Assembly: GCA_964036195.1 (NCBI GenBank) | Contig: OZ038459.1 | Span: 9,855,206-9,919,205 of the forward strand | Length of the DNA: 64,000 nucleotides | Source of the DNA: Sphaerolaimus hirsutus | Lineage: Eukaryota > Nematoda > Chromadorea > Monhysterida > Sphaerolaimidae | Direction of reading: 5' to 3' | Shown: positions 19,752-29,282 of the stretch, piece by piece | Numbering within the stretch: position 1 is the stretch's first letter | How the letters are laid out: each line of letters opens with the position of its first letter | Made by a program: the position numbers and the translations under genes | The notes under the pieces: generated by a model | Told to the model about the DNA's origin: nothing | Database searches by the model: none | Seen by the model: the letters and a program-made list of their open reading frames with translations, nothing else

Positions 19752-20300
19752 GTTTTCATACTTCTGTAAATAACATCTGCAATATGGTACTGCTTCGGTT
19801 TTCTATTTAGACCGTAACTTTTTATCAACTTGAAATTATGCAAAACAATTCTGGTTCATTATACTCAAAAATTTCTTATTGCATGAACATAGGCAAAATA
19901 AGCGCCGAATACCTACTCAATTATCCATTTAACTTTGCGTTATCATGCTTGCCTGTTTACCATTTTTGCCCGGGTGGTTGTGACTGGTTTTTACATCCGT
20001 TACTCTCTAGATGACTTTTTATGTTTTATTTATTTAGGGGAATGATAGGAATTGGAAGTTAGTACAGTCAGAAGTTTCATATTGATGTGATCAATTCGTC
20101 AGTTTTAGTCATCGTTTACTCGCATAATGTTTCTGCATTGTATTTATTTAGCGCACCATGAAGTGATAGATGTTCGTAGTGTTAGACGCACTTCCATTCA
20201 ACATCAAAAATAATCCGATTTATAGGCGGCCGCTGTGGCCCCATAGGCCTCAAAAAATTCTTTATCCAAACAAAAAATTCCCGCAAATTCAACCAGACCG

Positions 20301-20537
20301 ATGTCATCAAATTCGGCCGAAAGTCGGCTAGCCAGCGACAAATCCGAACACGACACCACCCAGGATTCATCTGAAAAATGCACCGACTCCCCTCAAGAGG
20401 GGGACGCGCCCGCCCGCCACAAGGGAATTGCCCTGCAAAATGGTAGGGCAGTCGGTAGGGCTACGCAGGGCGGCCGTGGCAAAGTGGATTGGGAAACTAA
20501 TGGGGCTGGTGGCAGTGATGACGAACTGTGGGTTTGA
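20301..20537 (+). CDS. Unknown gene, candidate first exon
   Basis: Open from ATG to TGA at 20535-20537 with good coding character (acidic, Ser-rich, GC-rich codons). A donor at 20443 (gtaggg) or later is likely, so the 3' limit is uncertain. Confidence 0.5.
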   Translation: MSSNSAESRLASDKSEHDTTQDSSEKCTDSPQEGDAPARHKGIALQNGRAVGRATQGGRGKVDWETNGAGGSDDELWV

Positions 20538-23500
20538 TCGGTCTTGCTTATAATAGGCTTTACACGCTAGCTGGCAGTGACACCAACTGGTTTTTATCCC
20601 AATTCAAAGTTTATTGACTAGTAACGCCACACATCGGTCCGCCACGTTACTGCATACACACTTCATGCCGGTTTTGTACATGCACGAAAGGCAATTTATT
20701 TCAACACTACAGCTTTTTTGGGAACATCATTCAACACTTTTGCATTTGAACGTCATTTGTTGGTTCATCGGCACGCTTTGGATTGCGGTCGGAGCCAGTT
20801 GACGTCATTGTCAACCAGTGCGTGTGTGTAGGGCCATTCTGGCAGTCTCACAGGCAGTGTTTTGCCCTTCGGTGTGTTCGGAAATGCTTATCCCCGATAG
20901 CGGCAAGCCTTGGCGCTCCAACCTTACCGTTGTAGCACGCACTGCTAGTGTTGCATTAGGTACACCGGCATCAAAGCACAACCATGCTTCGCCCACAGCG
21001 CACGCTCCGGGCTGGTCGGCACCAGAAGGACACAACCGCCCTCCGCAGTTGCCCACAACACACAGGACAGGCGTCGCCCCCTTGCCCCTTACAGGTGCCA
21101 ATCCCAAGCCCTGTAAAGTGTTAAGTAAAGTGTCAAATGTAAATTCAAGTGCAAAGTAAAGTGTCAATTGTCATGCGAAGTTCAGTAATAAAATCTTTTC
21201 TTTTTTGTTTTGATTGACACTTTACTTTGCATTTGACTTTACATTTGATACTTTACTTTACACTTTACAGGGTTTGAGACTGCCCCCAGGAAGGCACAGC
21301 AGCCCACTTGGCGTGGCGGCACTGCGACGCCGCGGTTCAGAGTTGGTGCCGATGAATTTGGGCAGTTCAAAGTGAACAAGCGCGTGCGGAGACTATCCTA
21401 TCTGAATGGTGGTGAGACGATTTTTGTGGAGTTTAGAAGTCGAATCTTGTGGTTGCAAGGTCGACACGCTCATGAAGATTCTGGTTCATATATCAGATGT
21501 TCTGGGGCGTGTGACTAAATTTAATGAGCTGTACAAGTCTGGAGTCTTTGATAGGCAAGCCAATCATAAAATGCTAAATATCGATAGTGTAGTATCGACC
21601 CACACATAACAGTATGACAAAAAAATCACAAATATATTTTTATTGCAAATAAATTTTGTGTTTATCTGGTCAATGTTGAGAAGTTGACTGAAACATGCAC
21701 AAAATTGCAGACACAAATGGCGATACCAGCGAACGGCCATTGACAACAAAGGCCAGATCGTACACATCATGTGGAACATCATCCGCGTCGAGAAACAATG
21801 GCAATGGCATTGCGCAGCACAAGAAGCACACGCAGCTGCAGCACTGGTGGCAGCACGGCGGCGCCGACAACCTACACCCTGACCAGTTCATGCCGTCGCT
21901 CACGTTCAGCTCGCAGCAGATGCAGTCGGGCGGCCGGGCGGCCAAAAGGGCCAATGCGAATGCGCACGACGACTTGCCGGGTAGATTTTGTTGGCTAAAA
22001 AGAAAAGTGTCAAGTCTGTATACCTACCGTATTTCCTCGAAATACCTCCCTTGAATTACTCTCCCCCCCCCACGGAAAACCCCAGGTATGAACAAGCTGA
22101 GGAAAAATAACCCCCTCGAAATACGCCCCCTCTGGAATAGGGTACATCATGTATGCAATTGTTATACATGATGTATTTATTGCTTCCAATTTGCATCGCA
22201 GCTACACATAGCCTAGATTGTGTAGCTATCTACGTTGATAAATAGGTATGTCTTATTGTCTTTATATACCTATCATTCCGGTTATGTTTATTACCAGTTT
22301 TGGGTATGTAAAATGCCATTCTGTCCTACGATCCTGGTGAATTTTGGGTTAAATGATTAACCCACCTTGAATGAGCCGCACCACCTCGAAATACTTTAAC
22401 TCTGAAAAAATAAACCCCCTGGGGGTATTTCGAGTAAATACGATAAGTTAAATTACCGGGCGTCATTTACTCAGCGCACGCCTTGCGCGTTGAAAGTCAC
22501 GATGATGGCAGCGGCATGCTGGTGGACCAACGCGACCAGTGGGGAAATACGCCGCTCACCGAGAATGATGTCATACAGTGAGTGAATTGACTATGATAGA
22601 ATGTCTAATAAAAAATATGGAGATTCAAATTGTACGATAATAAATTTCTAGTTTTTCACTATAAAATTTATAAAAAGTCAGTAACTGTAGTTACCAGTGA
22701 GAAACTGTAACTTTCCTCCAAACGCATGTTCAACGATTTTTGACATTGTTGGCAAGGTGACAACATAAGACTTTCACTCACCCCCCCCCATTTTCCGGCA
22801 CCTGCTAACACTGTGCATGTCGTCGCCGCTGGGCCGACTGCACGTGCAGCAGCAGATCGTGTCGCAAACACTGGCTCTAGCCTCAGAACCAGTGCAGAGG
22901 GCCTACGCCATGTGGCGCGTGGGCGGCTTGCGACAGTGGAAGTTGGTGCTCGCCATGCAGGGGGCCTTTTTGGTGCCCGTTCAGGGCGCCGGCGGCGCGG
23001 TGAGGTCCATTTTTGATAGGCAGTTAAAGTTGAGTCAGACATTGATTTCGCGGATCCATTCGATTTTCCAGGCGTCTGTGATGGGCTTCGGGGACAGCGG
23101 GCCGGGCAGACCGATGACCGAACGCTGGGAACCCATGCATCCGTATAACATCAGGAATCTGGACGACTTGGCCGTGTGCGTGACAAATGCTCTCCCTCAT
23201 AACGCTTAATAATCATATTTAGTTGTGAAAACATATTCAGGTTTACTCGAAAAATACGTATACTCGAGTACTGAGTAAATACGTCTACGTTTCCTCTGAA
23301 AAAAGTACCTGTACTTACATTTACGTGTACTTTTTGAAAGTACGCGAGTACAGAAAACGTATTTTAAAGGGCATTTGCAGGCATTGCCTATAACACAAAA
23401 GTAAAGAAACCTTGTAAAATTGTAAAAAAATACGTTTAGAGTGAAAAACACAACTCTGATGCCTTCCAGTGTAAAAATTGACAGAAACTTTTACATTTTC

Positions 23501-24632
23501 TGTGAGAATACAAAGTCGCTTTTATGTGTTCCGTGAGAAAAAATACTCGCTTTTACGTTTTCTATGGAAAAAATGTTATTTTACCCTTTACGCAGTGTAT
23601 AAGTAAAAGTAAATTTTTCCTTCTTCTGTACTTGGGGGAGATTGGAAAAGGTTCAGCACTCTCAAAAACTCCGCTAATAACTCAATTCTACCCCGCTCAG
23701 CTACATGCAAGCGCTCCTGACGCACTTCGGCCCCTTGTCAGCGCGCGCGCCCCCCATACAAATGCTGCGCGCCATATTGCCGCAGCCAGTGCGTCGCAAG
23801 ACTTTCGAACAGTTGGTGCACGGCTTGCAGAGGCGACTCGACCAGGTGCCAGTCCCGGAGCCTGTAACGTGCCCTGTAAAATATCAAATGTCATGCAAAG
23901 TGTCAAAAGTCATGGAAAATGCCCTGCAAAATGGCAAACGTTCGTTTGCCATTTTGCAGGGCATTTTCCATGACTTTTGACACTTTGCATGACATTTGAT
24001 ATTTTACAGGGCACTTTACAGGCTCTGGGAGTGCCCCCAGCTAGTTGTGGTCGAGCAGATTTTCTATCTACTCAATTTGCATGAGGTAATGTTTTGGTTT
24101 TGCGATTTTTTTATTTATATTTGAGTATACTCGGCGGACCGCAAAGTATGCGCAGAATCCTACTATTATTTTATGAATAAAATCTTGTGATAAATTTCTA
24201 GTAATTAATTTTTTCATAGTAAAGACGAAATATTATGATGACAAAAATGCATAATCGTTGGTTCTTTATTCAGATGGGTTATGGTAGGTTTCCATACTAA
24301 GTGTGACGTCCGCCGAGTATTTACATGTGTTATTATTTATTGTCGTGTTGAAATGGAAAATTTCATTTATAGCACCAAGATGCTCTGAGAGAAAAGCTGG
24401 CCGCCTGTGTGATTTCTGATGTTTGACCAATGTTTGTGGCAGCGGCATCATTGCTCGTGGTTTGGCTATTTTAGATGGTGCATACATTACAGATTGAAAT
24501 TTATCCTTACTGGCGATTGCATTTGATTTAAAACGTTTACGACTTCTGTTTCAGTTTTTTTCTTCATTTGTGGCGCAAATATCACAATGGAAGAATGAAT
24601 CGGGAAGCATATTTACAAATATAATTATATGA
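20301..24632 (+). CDS. Unrecognised multi-exon gene with introner-like introns
   Basis: I do not recognise this protein. The proposed start ATG at 20301 opens an acidic, Ser-rich, low-complexity N-terminus (MSSNSAESRLASDKSEHDTT). The middle (21290-22577) is polar, with Asn, Gln, His and Ser runs and WRGGTATPRFRVGADEFGQF. The C-terminal half (22850-24632) is helical in composition and looks like a folded domain: SQTLALASEPVQRAYAMWRV, GGLRQWKLVLAMQGAFLVPV, MQALLTHFGPLSARAPPIQM, LVVVEQIFYLLNLHE. Exons from 21290 to 22577 and from 23701 to 24632 join with matching phases. The joins at 20537-21094, 21094-21290 and 22577-22850 are not resolved. No membrane segment is seen. It ends 700 bp from the convergent leucine-rich receptor gene. 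Confidence 0.6.
20556..20835. mobile_element. Diverged TTGACA-family MITE
   Basis: Left end GGCTTTACACGCTAGCTGG and right end AACCAGTGCGTGTGTGTAGG are diverged inverted copies of the family ends. It would lie in an intron of the unknown gene. Confidence 0.5.
20951..21094 (+). CDS. Unknown gene, exon before first introner-like intron
   Basis: The donor at 21095 is the first base of a 195-bp foldback element. The frame ending in phase 2 (DRRRPLAPY) joins the next exon and is open back to a TAG at about 20950. A competing frame is open for longer (from 20818) and is rich in Ala, Pro, Ser and Thr, but it ends in phase 1 and would hit a stop downstream. The start and frame are therefore provisional. 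Confidence 0.4.
21095..21289 (+). mobile_element. Introner-like foldback that forms a whole intron (195 bp)
   Basis: Begins GTGCCAATCCCAAGCCCTG directly after an exon and ends TTTGAGACTGCCCCCAG directly before one. Arms of repeated AAGTGTCAAATG-type units are inverted around an AT-rich centre. The intron limits equal the element limits. Confidence 0.8.
21290..21411 (+). CDS. Unknown gene, exon after first introner-like intron
   Basis: Starts in phase 2 and ends in phase 1 with donor gtgaga. Encodes KAQQPTWRGGTATPRFRVG and FGQFKVNKRVRRLSYLNG. Its phase matches the exon at 21711. Confidence 0.7.
21711..21980 (+). CDS. Unknown gene, polar Asn/Gln/His-rich exon
   Basis: Phase 1 at both ends. 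Encodes DTSERPLTTKARSYTSCG, QHKKHTQLQHWWQHGGADNL and HPDQFMPSLTFSSQQMQSGG. A long uninterrupted frame with coding-like composition. Confidence 0.7.
22027..22445. mobile_element. TACCGTATTTCC-family MITE in unknown gene intron
   Basis: TACCGTATTTCCTCGAAATA on the left and GGGGTATTTCGAGTAAATAC on the right, with several CCCCTCGAAATAC units inside. Confidence 0.75.
22475..22577 (+). CDS. Unknown gene, short exon
   Basis: Phase 1 to phase 2 (donor gtgagt). Encodes AHALRVESHDDGSGMLVDQR and DQWGNTPLTENDVI. The preceding intron is filled by a TACCGTATTTCC transposon (about 22027-22445). Confidence 0.65.
22850..23175 (+). CDS. Unknown gene, core helical exon
   Basis: Encodes QQIVSQTLALASEPVQRAYA, WKLVLAMQGAFLVPVQGAGG, FDRQLKLSQTLISRIHSIFQ and RWEPMHPYNIRNLDDLAV; the donor gtgcgt at 23176 gives phase 2 and joins the exon at 23701. 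The frame is open further back to 22770, so the start could be earlier. An acceptor with the phase required by the 22577 donor was not found, so a small exon may be missing. Confidence 0.65.
23220..23675. mobile_element. hAT-like MITE in unknown gene intron
   Basis: AGTTGTGAAAAC at the left, then TACTCGAAAAATACGTATAC and CTCGAGTACTGAGTAAATAC units, and a right part ending in TTCAGCACT. Same family as 11446. Confidence 0.65.
23701..23845 (+). CDS. Unknown gene, exon before second introner-like intron
   Basis: Starts in phase 2, ends in phase 0. Encodes YMQALLTHFGPLSARAPPIQ and TFEQLVHGLQRRLDQ. The exon ends exactly where the 195-bp foldback begins. Confidence 0.8.
23846..24040 (+). mobile_element. 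Introner-like foldback that forms a whole intron (195 bp), near-perfect palindrome
   Basis: Begins GTGCCAGTCCCGG and ends GGGAGTGCCCCCAG. The two arms are near-perfect inverted copies meeting at GCAAACG-TT-CGTTTGC (23934-23949). Exons on both sides read through in phase 0. Confidence 0.85.
24041..24085 (+). CDS. Unknown gene, 15-codon exon after second introner-like intron
   Basis: Encodes LVVVEQIFYLLNLHE in phase 0 between the end of the foldback and donor gtaatg. Joined to the previous exon it continues one amphipathic helix, which supports the foldback being a true intron. Confidence 0.8.
24127..24320. mobile_element. ATACTCGGCGGAC-family MITE in unknown gene intron
   Basis: Terminal inverted repeats ATACTCGGCGGAC and GTCCGCCGAGTAT; inner CGCAAAGTATGCGC and ACGAAATATTATGATGA. 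Confidence 0.8.
24555..24632 (+). CDS. Unknown gene, last exon
   Basis: After acceptor gtttcag, phase 0: FFSSFVAQISQWKNESGS, then an Ile-rich end and TGA at 24630-24632. It continues the helix-rich pattern. An AATAAA lies about 75 bases downstream. Confidence 0.6.
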   Translation, partial: FFSSFVAQISQWKNESGSIFTNIII

Positions 24633-25334
24633 TAAAATACAGGTATAATATAGGTTATAGGAAAAGTCTAGAAAAAACTGCTTACAGTTCAACACCAGCA
24701 TAATGAATAAATGATCACCGATTTGTGATTACTGTCTAACAAGATGCACAAAATTACAAAAGCATATTAGAACAAAATGTGCTGCTTCTTTTTAGACAGT
24801 TTTAAATATTTAGTCTGAAAGATGTAAATGTGTCAATTTTTAACTGTTAATTTCATAAAATGGATGGTTTCATTACAGTCTTTATATCTTATTGAAAACT
24901 GATTGCATGTCCAAGGGAAGTTTCTAAATATACCTACAAATTTACTTATTTTTTGTATTTAAATATATAAATGTCATGTGAATTTGTTTGGCGTGGCGGC
25001 AGTGTGAAAAATGTTGGAAATCAATAAGAGTATTTACGTTGCAATATAAAAACAAATTGAGAAAACTGTGCATGAATAATTTTAAACTCTGAGCTTGTCG
25101 GACAGCAAAAAGCAAGAATAGTTATTATCTGAGAATCATGAATTCTTTGGTTACTAATCAATCCCTTTCTAAGCTCATAACTTGAATTCATCATTCTGTT
25201 AAACGCAGTAAAAAAACAAATTGGATGCGCATTTTTGTTAAACGATTCACTTTCCTTTTCACAAAAACGCACACGTGAGCACATTTTGAAACCAAACGGT
25301 CAATAAATAATTATATACACCGTAGAATTAAACA
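24633..25334. other. Convergent 3' flanks of unknown gene and LRR receptor
   Basis: AT-rich with no supported coding frame. It contains the candidate polyadenylation signal of the unknown gene. Confidence 0.7.
24706..24711 (+). promoter_or_regulatory. Candidate polyadenylation signal of the unknown gene
   Basis: AATAAA 74 bases after the proposed stop codon, a usual distance. Confidence 0.45.
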
Positions 25335-25662
25335 TTACAATTCAGTAATTGGCACAGGATACTTACTCAGTACTCTAAAGTTGGCACTGTCCGTGCTTGG
25401 CGACCTGCCAACTTGCATATTGCCGGCTAGCCTACCATTGGGGCCGTTGCACATGTAAGGAGGATATTGACCCACAAAGTTAGGCCCCGCCCCATTGGGA
25501 GGTGGAATGCTGCAGTAGTAGCCGCCCTGTTGTTGTTGCGCTGGGAGATCCTCCACTGGCGGCGGCGGCGGCGGCATGAAAGGGGGCGGGTGCGCTGCGC
25601 GGCGCAGCACTGCATCTTCGTAGTGCTGCTGTTGTTGTTGCTGTTGGAGGTCGGTCGGCTGG
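25335..25662 (-). CDS. LRR receptor last exon: Gln/Pro-rich tail
   Basis: Starts in phase 2 (acceptor tttcag), encodes poly-Gln, PPPFMPPPPPPVEDLPAQQQ and GPNGRLAGNMQVGRSPSTDS, and ends VLSKYPVPITEL with TAA. A strong-looking gtaagt at about 25370 could splice to a further exon, so the last 11 residues are less certain. Confidence 0.85.
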
Positions 25663-28600
25663 CTGAAATGTGCGCATGGATTGAGATTGGGTATGTTGTG
25701 GTGTCTCGGGATTGAAGCCTAGAGCAATTCGACAAGTTGTAAGTCAGGTGACTTGTAAACTTAAAAATTGACAAATTTTCAAAATTGTAAATGTTCATCG
25801 TGATTTCACTTATTCTTAATGGTTAACGATATTTTCATGATAGGCTAAGCTTTCACTTTTACCTGACACACGGTAATTCCAATTAGCCTCACATAAACTG
25901 GCATAGGAAACTCGACTCACCACGCTTCCATACCACCGCCTCTAGCCATAGGCGTGCTGCAATATTGATGCTGATAAGCGGCGTACTGCGCGGGGCTGTA
26001 CACCAGATCAGCCCTCGACCCCAAGCTGGCCGACTTGTTGCCGCAGCCGCTGGCATTGGTGCTGGTGGTCGTGTTGGCCGTCTTGGCGCTGGTGTCGTAC
26101 ACGTACGGCCGCAAAGTCGCGTGCCCGTTGTACAGGGCCGAGGCGCTGTCGTTGTCGCTGCTGGCTGTTAGTGAACGAGCGCCCGATGGGGAGGGTGAGC
26201 AGCAGCAGCAGCGGGAGCAACTGCGGAATGATGGTGATGGTTGTTGGATTTAGTTTACTGATATGATTGCATCTTTTGGCCAACACACTAGTTGACATCA
26301 AAATTAGTGTCTAAATTTTGATTAATTATGTGATTTCAACTTCAACTAAATATGTGATACATCATAGTTTATTTTATATCGTGTCCCTTTATTTTCAGTG
26401 TTTCTGTTAAGTTTTATTTAGTTTTAAAAAATTTTGCAGTTCACATTCAGTTGACATTGACTCGGTATGTCAACTAGTGTGTGTGTGGGCCCGTAGATGC
26501 CATTTCAACCTACAAAAAAATACAATACAATCTCAACTAACGCGAAATAAAGGCAGTCGGGACTCTTGTCGATGCACTTGATCACGAGCAGCACGAGCAC
26601 GGTAAGCGTGAGCAGCGAGCTGAACAGCGCTGCCAGGTGGATCACCATGCGCGTCGTTTGCCTGTCGTAGCACTGGGCGAAGTCGTTCGATGTCAGCTCG
26701 ACTAGCTGCTTGTTAACCAATGCTTCCGGGCCGGCGCAGCTGCAAAAGGTTGTTTTGTAAAAAAATGGCTGGAAAAATTTGTAGCAAAATGAAGACTCGT
26801 GGTGCCAGTTCCGCAAGTTGTTGAGTGGTAAGATAAGTGATAAGCATATTTTTACAAACAATATTTTTACAAACAATACAATATTTAGAAACAATATTTT
26901 TACAATTCAAGCATAAAGTTCAGATGAGTGACATTAACAAATTGACTTGTCACTTGACCACTAGCTTGTCATGGTCACACTTTTACTGCAACTTGCACAA
27001 TTGGCCCCTATAAAAGAAAACCCAATTAAACCAGATGCTCACCTCGGTTCAGCCTCGCCCTGCCTGGCGCCCTTCAACTTGTGCAACACAGCGGGCAGCC
27101 AAGCCACGCCGCAGTCGCACAGCCACGGATTGCCAGCCAGATCCAACTCGACCAGCTTGTCCCAGTTGACCAATTCTGCAGCCAAGGATCTGAGCCCGTT
27201 GTGCGACAGGAACAAGCGCCGCGGGCCCGAATCCGTGTCCGATATGGGCCGCTCGAACGCCAGCGAGGAGATGTGCACCAGCGACGGGTTGTGCGACATT
27301 TCCAGTGTTTCCAAGCTGAGAGATTGGATGGGTTTTGTATAGTCAATGACACACCATTAGAAGCTCGTCCACACTATACACGGCGGACAGCACACTCAGT
27401 ATGGAAAGCTACCATAACCCATCTCAATAATTAACCCAAAGTTATATTTACAGTTTTTCATCAAAATATTTCGCTTTTACTAATAATCATCAATAACCAA
27501 TGAAATAATTAATTTATCACAAGATTTTATTCAAAAAAGTTTGGTAGGATTCTGCGCGAAGTATGCGCTCCACTCGGTACACGTAAATTTCACAACGTCG
27601 CAATAAATTAAAATAACAATCACCCGCCTCACCTGTACAATCCCGAGAAGGCATTCATCTGCACCGTGTGCAACAATGGACATCCATCAACTGTCAATCG
27701 TCTCAATCTAGCCAATCCATCGAAACTACTAGTGGCCAGTTCCTGCAGCTGGTTCTCGCTCACGTCCAACACCTGCAGCTCGGTGAGGTGCCGCAGCGAC
27801 ATGGTGGGCACCCTGAAGAGCATGTTGGCGCGGATGGACAGCACCCCGAGGTTGTGCAAGCCCATCAGAGAGTTTGAGTGTAGAGAGTCGAGTCTGGGGT
27901 GTGGGGGGAGAGATTGAATTGATGGGAGTTAAACAGATGCAACTTGATAACGATATCATGGATGAAATGCTATTTACCAGATATTAGAACTTTTTTTCAG
28001 GTTTTCGATAATTGTTTTTTTGCTTGTTGTCAGTGAGAAGAAAATTAAATCTGGCTAAATACATAACGTGTCGATTCAAAAACACTCAAAACGCTCAAAA
28101 AAACGTCTCGACCAATCAAATTTCATACAAAACTAAAAATACATGTAGCTCACCTATTAAAGCTCAAATCGAGCACCTCTAATCTGTGCAGAAATATGAA
28201 ACTCTCATTGTCCAGCGTTGTGATTCTGTTGACGGCCAGATTCAAAATTCTCAGTTCAATCAACGGCCTGAGCGCGCGCACGGGCACGTCGGTGAGCTCG
28301 TTGTCGCCCAGCTGGAGTTCGGTCAGCGACAACAAGCCGGACAGCGAGTCGGGCGCCAGACGCTGCACCGAGTTCGACGACAAGTTCAGCAGCTGTGATG
28401 GGGGAAATTTTGATTTAGTGTTGAAATAATGAATAGTGTTATCGGTGAAACAACCGTAGCTAGGTACCATATTTCCTCGAAATACCCCCAGGGGGGTTAT
28501 TTTTCCAGAGTGAAAATTTTGAGGGGGGTAATTCGAGCGGGGGTATTTCGAGGTGCAATTTTCGAGGAGGGTATTTCTAGGAAATACCGTATGTACAAAA

Positions 28601-29282
28601 ATTCAAAAACAAAACGCCAAACACACCTGCAGCGCGTTCAGATCCGAAAACACGGACGTGCCCACTCTGTTCAGTTCATTTCTGCTCAAATCGAGCACTG
28701 TGAGCTGGGCCAAACCGGCGAACGAGTCTATGGCGACGGATTTCAATCTATTGCCAGCCAAATTGAGCGATTTCAAACTGGCTAGCTGGAAAAAGGCGCC
28801 GCGCTCCACGGATTTGATCTGGTTGTCGGACAGGTCGAGCAGCTCCAAGTCCTTGTAGAAGCTGAGCTCATCGCGCCCGACCATTTCTGTGCGAGTGAAG
28901 TTTGGCAGAGGTTAGAAGTTTTCATCAGAGGTGAATTGCCGATTTAAATGGCACTACCAATTAAAAAGAGACAGTATTTACCATGATGAGCGATGAACTA
29001 TTGTGAAAAACGAATTCTTTTCACTATTTACCAAGACCACTACGAATCCATTTTTTTCACCACCAAAACTTTCATAACCCTGCACTCACCAATATGGTTG
29101 CCTCTCAAATCCAGCGCTCTAATTCTAGGGTTGAGCAAAATTGGTATCGCTTTGAGCCCCACATTTTCGCACACCACCGACAGCAGTTCCTCGTTGCAGA
29201 TACAGCCGCTAGGGCAGAATCCAGCTCGTGATAGGGAAAGTAGGGCAAATAGGGGTGCAAGTAGGGTGTAGGGTGACGACAT
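25335..29282 (-). CDS. Leucine-rich repeat type I transmembrane receptor (capricious/tartan-like architecture)
   Basis: Eight exons join in phase to a complete 663-residue protein. A signal peptide (LLAPLFALLSLSRAGF) is followed by an LRRNT cap (CPSGCICNEELLSVVCEN), then about a dozen 24-residue repeats (LDLSDNQIKSVERGAFFQL, LDLSRNELNRVGTSVFSDL, LNLAVNRITTLDNESFIFL and others), an LRRCT cap (NPWLCDCGVAWL with later cysteines at CAGPEAL and FAQCYD), a single membrane helix at about 441-465 (ALFSSLLTLTVLVLLVIKC) and a cytoplasmic tail of about 200 residues. The tail has Asn/Thr/Ser runs, poly-Gln and poly-Pro. There is no TIR, kinase or Ig domain, so it is not a Toll, Trk or kekkon type. Cell adhesion or recognition at the plasma membrane is inferred from architecture; orthology to a named gene is not claimed. 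Confidence 0.93.
25921..26160 (-). CDS. LRR receptor exon 7: cytoplasmic tail
   Basis: Phase 2 to 2, donor gtgagt. The acceptor gccag at 26161 was chosen by phase. Encodes SDNDSASALYNGHATLRPYV, an Asn/Thr/Ser run and LVYSPAQYAAYQHQYCSTPM. Confidence 0.85.
26278..26492. mobile_element. TTGACA-family MITE in LRR receptor intron
   Basis: GGCCAACACACTAGTTGACA on the left and TGTCAACTAGTGTGTGTG on the right. Confidence 0.75.
26542..26739 (-). CDS. LRR receptor exon 6: LRRCT end and membrane segment
   Basis: Phase 2 to 2 with donor gttagt at 26541. Encodes CAGPEALVNKQLVELTSNDF, AQCYDRQTTRM and the membrane helix, followed by KCIDKSPDCLYF. Confidence 0.9.
26801..27009. mobile_element. Foldback element with GGTGCCAGT terminus in an LRR receptor intron
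   Basis: Begins GGTGCCAGTTCCGCAAGTTG and ends CAACTTGCACAATTGGCCCC. Lies wholly within the intron 26740-27042 and is oriented opposite to that gene. Resembles the copy at 19522. Confidence 0.55.
27043..27315 (-). CDS. LRR receptor exon 5: last repeats and LRRCT start
   Basis: Phase 2 to 2. Encodes LETLEMSHNPSLVHISSLAF, RRLFLSHNGLRSLAAELVN, LVELDLAGNPWLCDCGVAWL. Confidence 0.95.
27374..27583. mobile_element. ATACTCGGCGGAC-family MITE in LRR receptor intron
   Basis: TATACACGGCGGACAGC at the left, AAGTATGCGCTCCACTCGG at the right; the interior matches the 24127 copy in reverse (ATGGAAAGCTACCATAACCC). Confidence 0.65.
27633..27893 (-). CDS. LRR receptor exon 4
   Basis: Phase 2 to 2. Encodes LGVLSIRANMLFRVPTMSL, LQVLDVSENQLQELATSSF and RRLTVDGCPLLHTVQMNAF. 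Confidence 0.95.
28154..28392 (-). CDS. LRR receptor exon 3
   Basis: Phase 0 to 2. Encodes repeats LLNLSSNSVQRLAPDSL, LTELQLGDNELTDVPVRAL, LRILNLAVNRITTLDNESF and LEVLDLSFNR. Confidence 0.95.
28470..28591. mobile_element. TACCGTATTTCC-family MITE in LRR receptor intron
   Basis: ACCATATTTCCTCGAAATAC on the left, GTATTTCTAGGAAATACCGT on the right. Confidence 0.75.
28627..28886 (-). CDS. LRR receptor exon 2
   Basis: Phase 1 to 0. Encodes repeats LELLDLSDNQIKSVERGAF, LKSLNLAGNRLKSVAIDSF and LTVLDLSRNELNRVGTSVF. Confidence 0.95.
29090..29282 (-). CDS. LRR receptor exon 1: signal peptide, LRRNT
   Basis: ATG at 29282-29280, ends in phase 1 with donor gtgagt. Carries the four cysteines of the LRRNT cap and the first repeat (RIRALDLRGNHI). 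Confidence 0.92.

Larger units (their letters stand above)
18827..20300 (+). other. Intergenic interval and DOCK 3' flank
   Basis: AT-rich, holding a candidate polyadenylation signal and one foldback element (19522-19751). No coding frame with support. Confidence 0.7.

Noticed and set aside
20818-21159. 113-codon open frame ending inside the foldback intron
   Set aside because: Plausible Ala/Pro/Thr-rich coding sequence, but its phase does not join the following exon, and it reads on into the transposable element. Kept as an alternative in the exon note.
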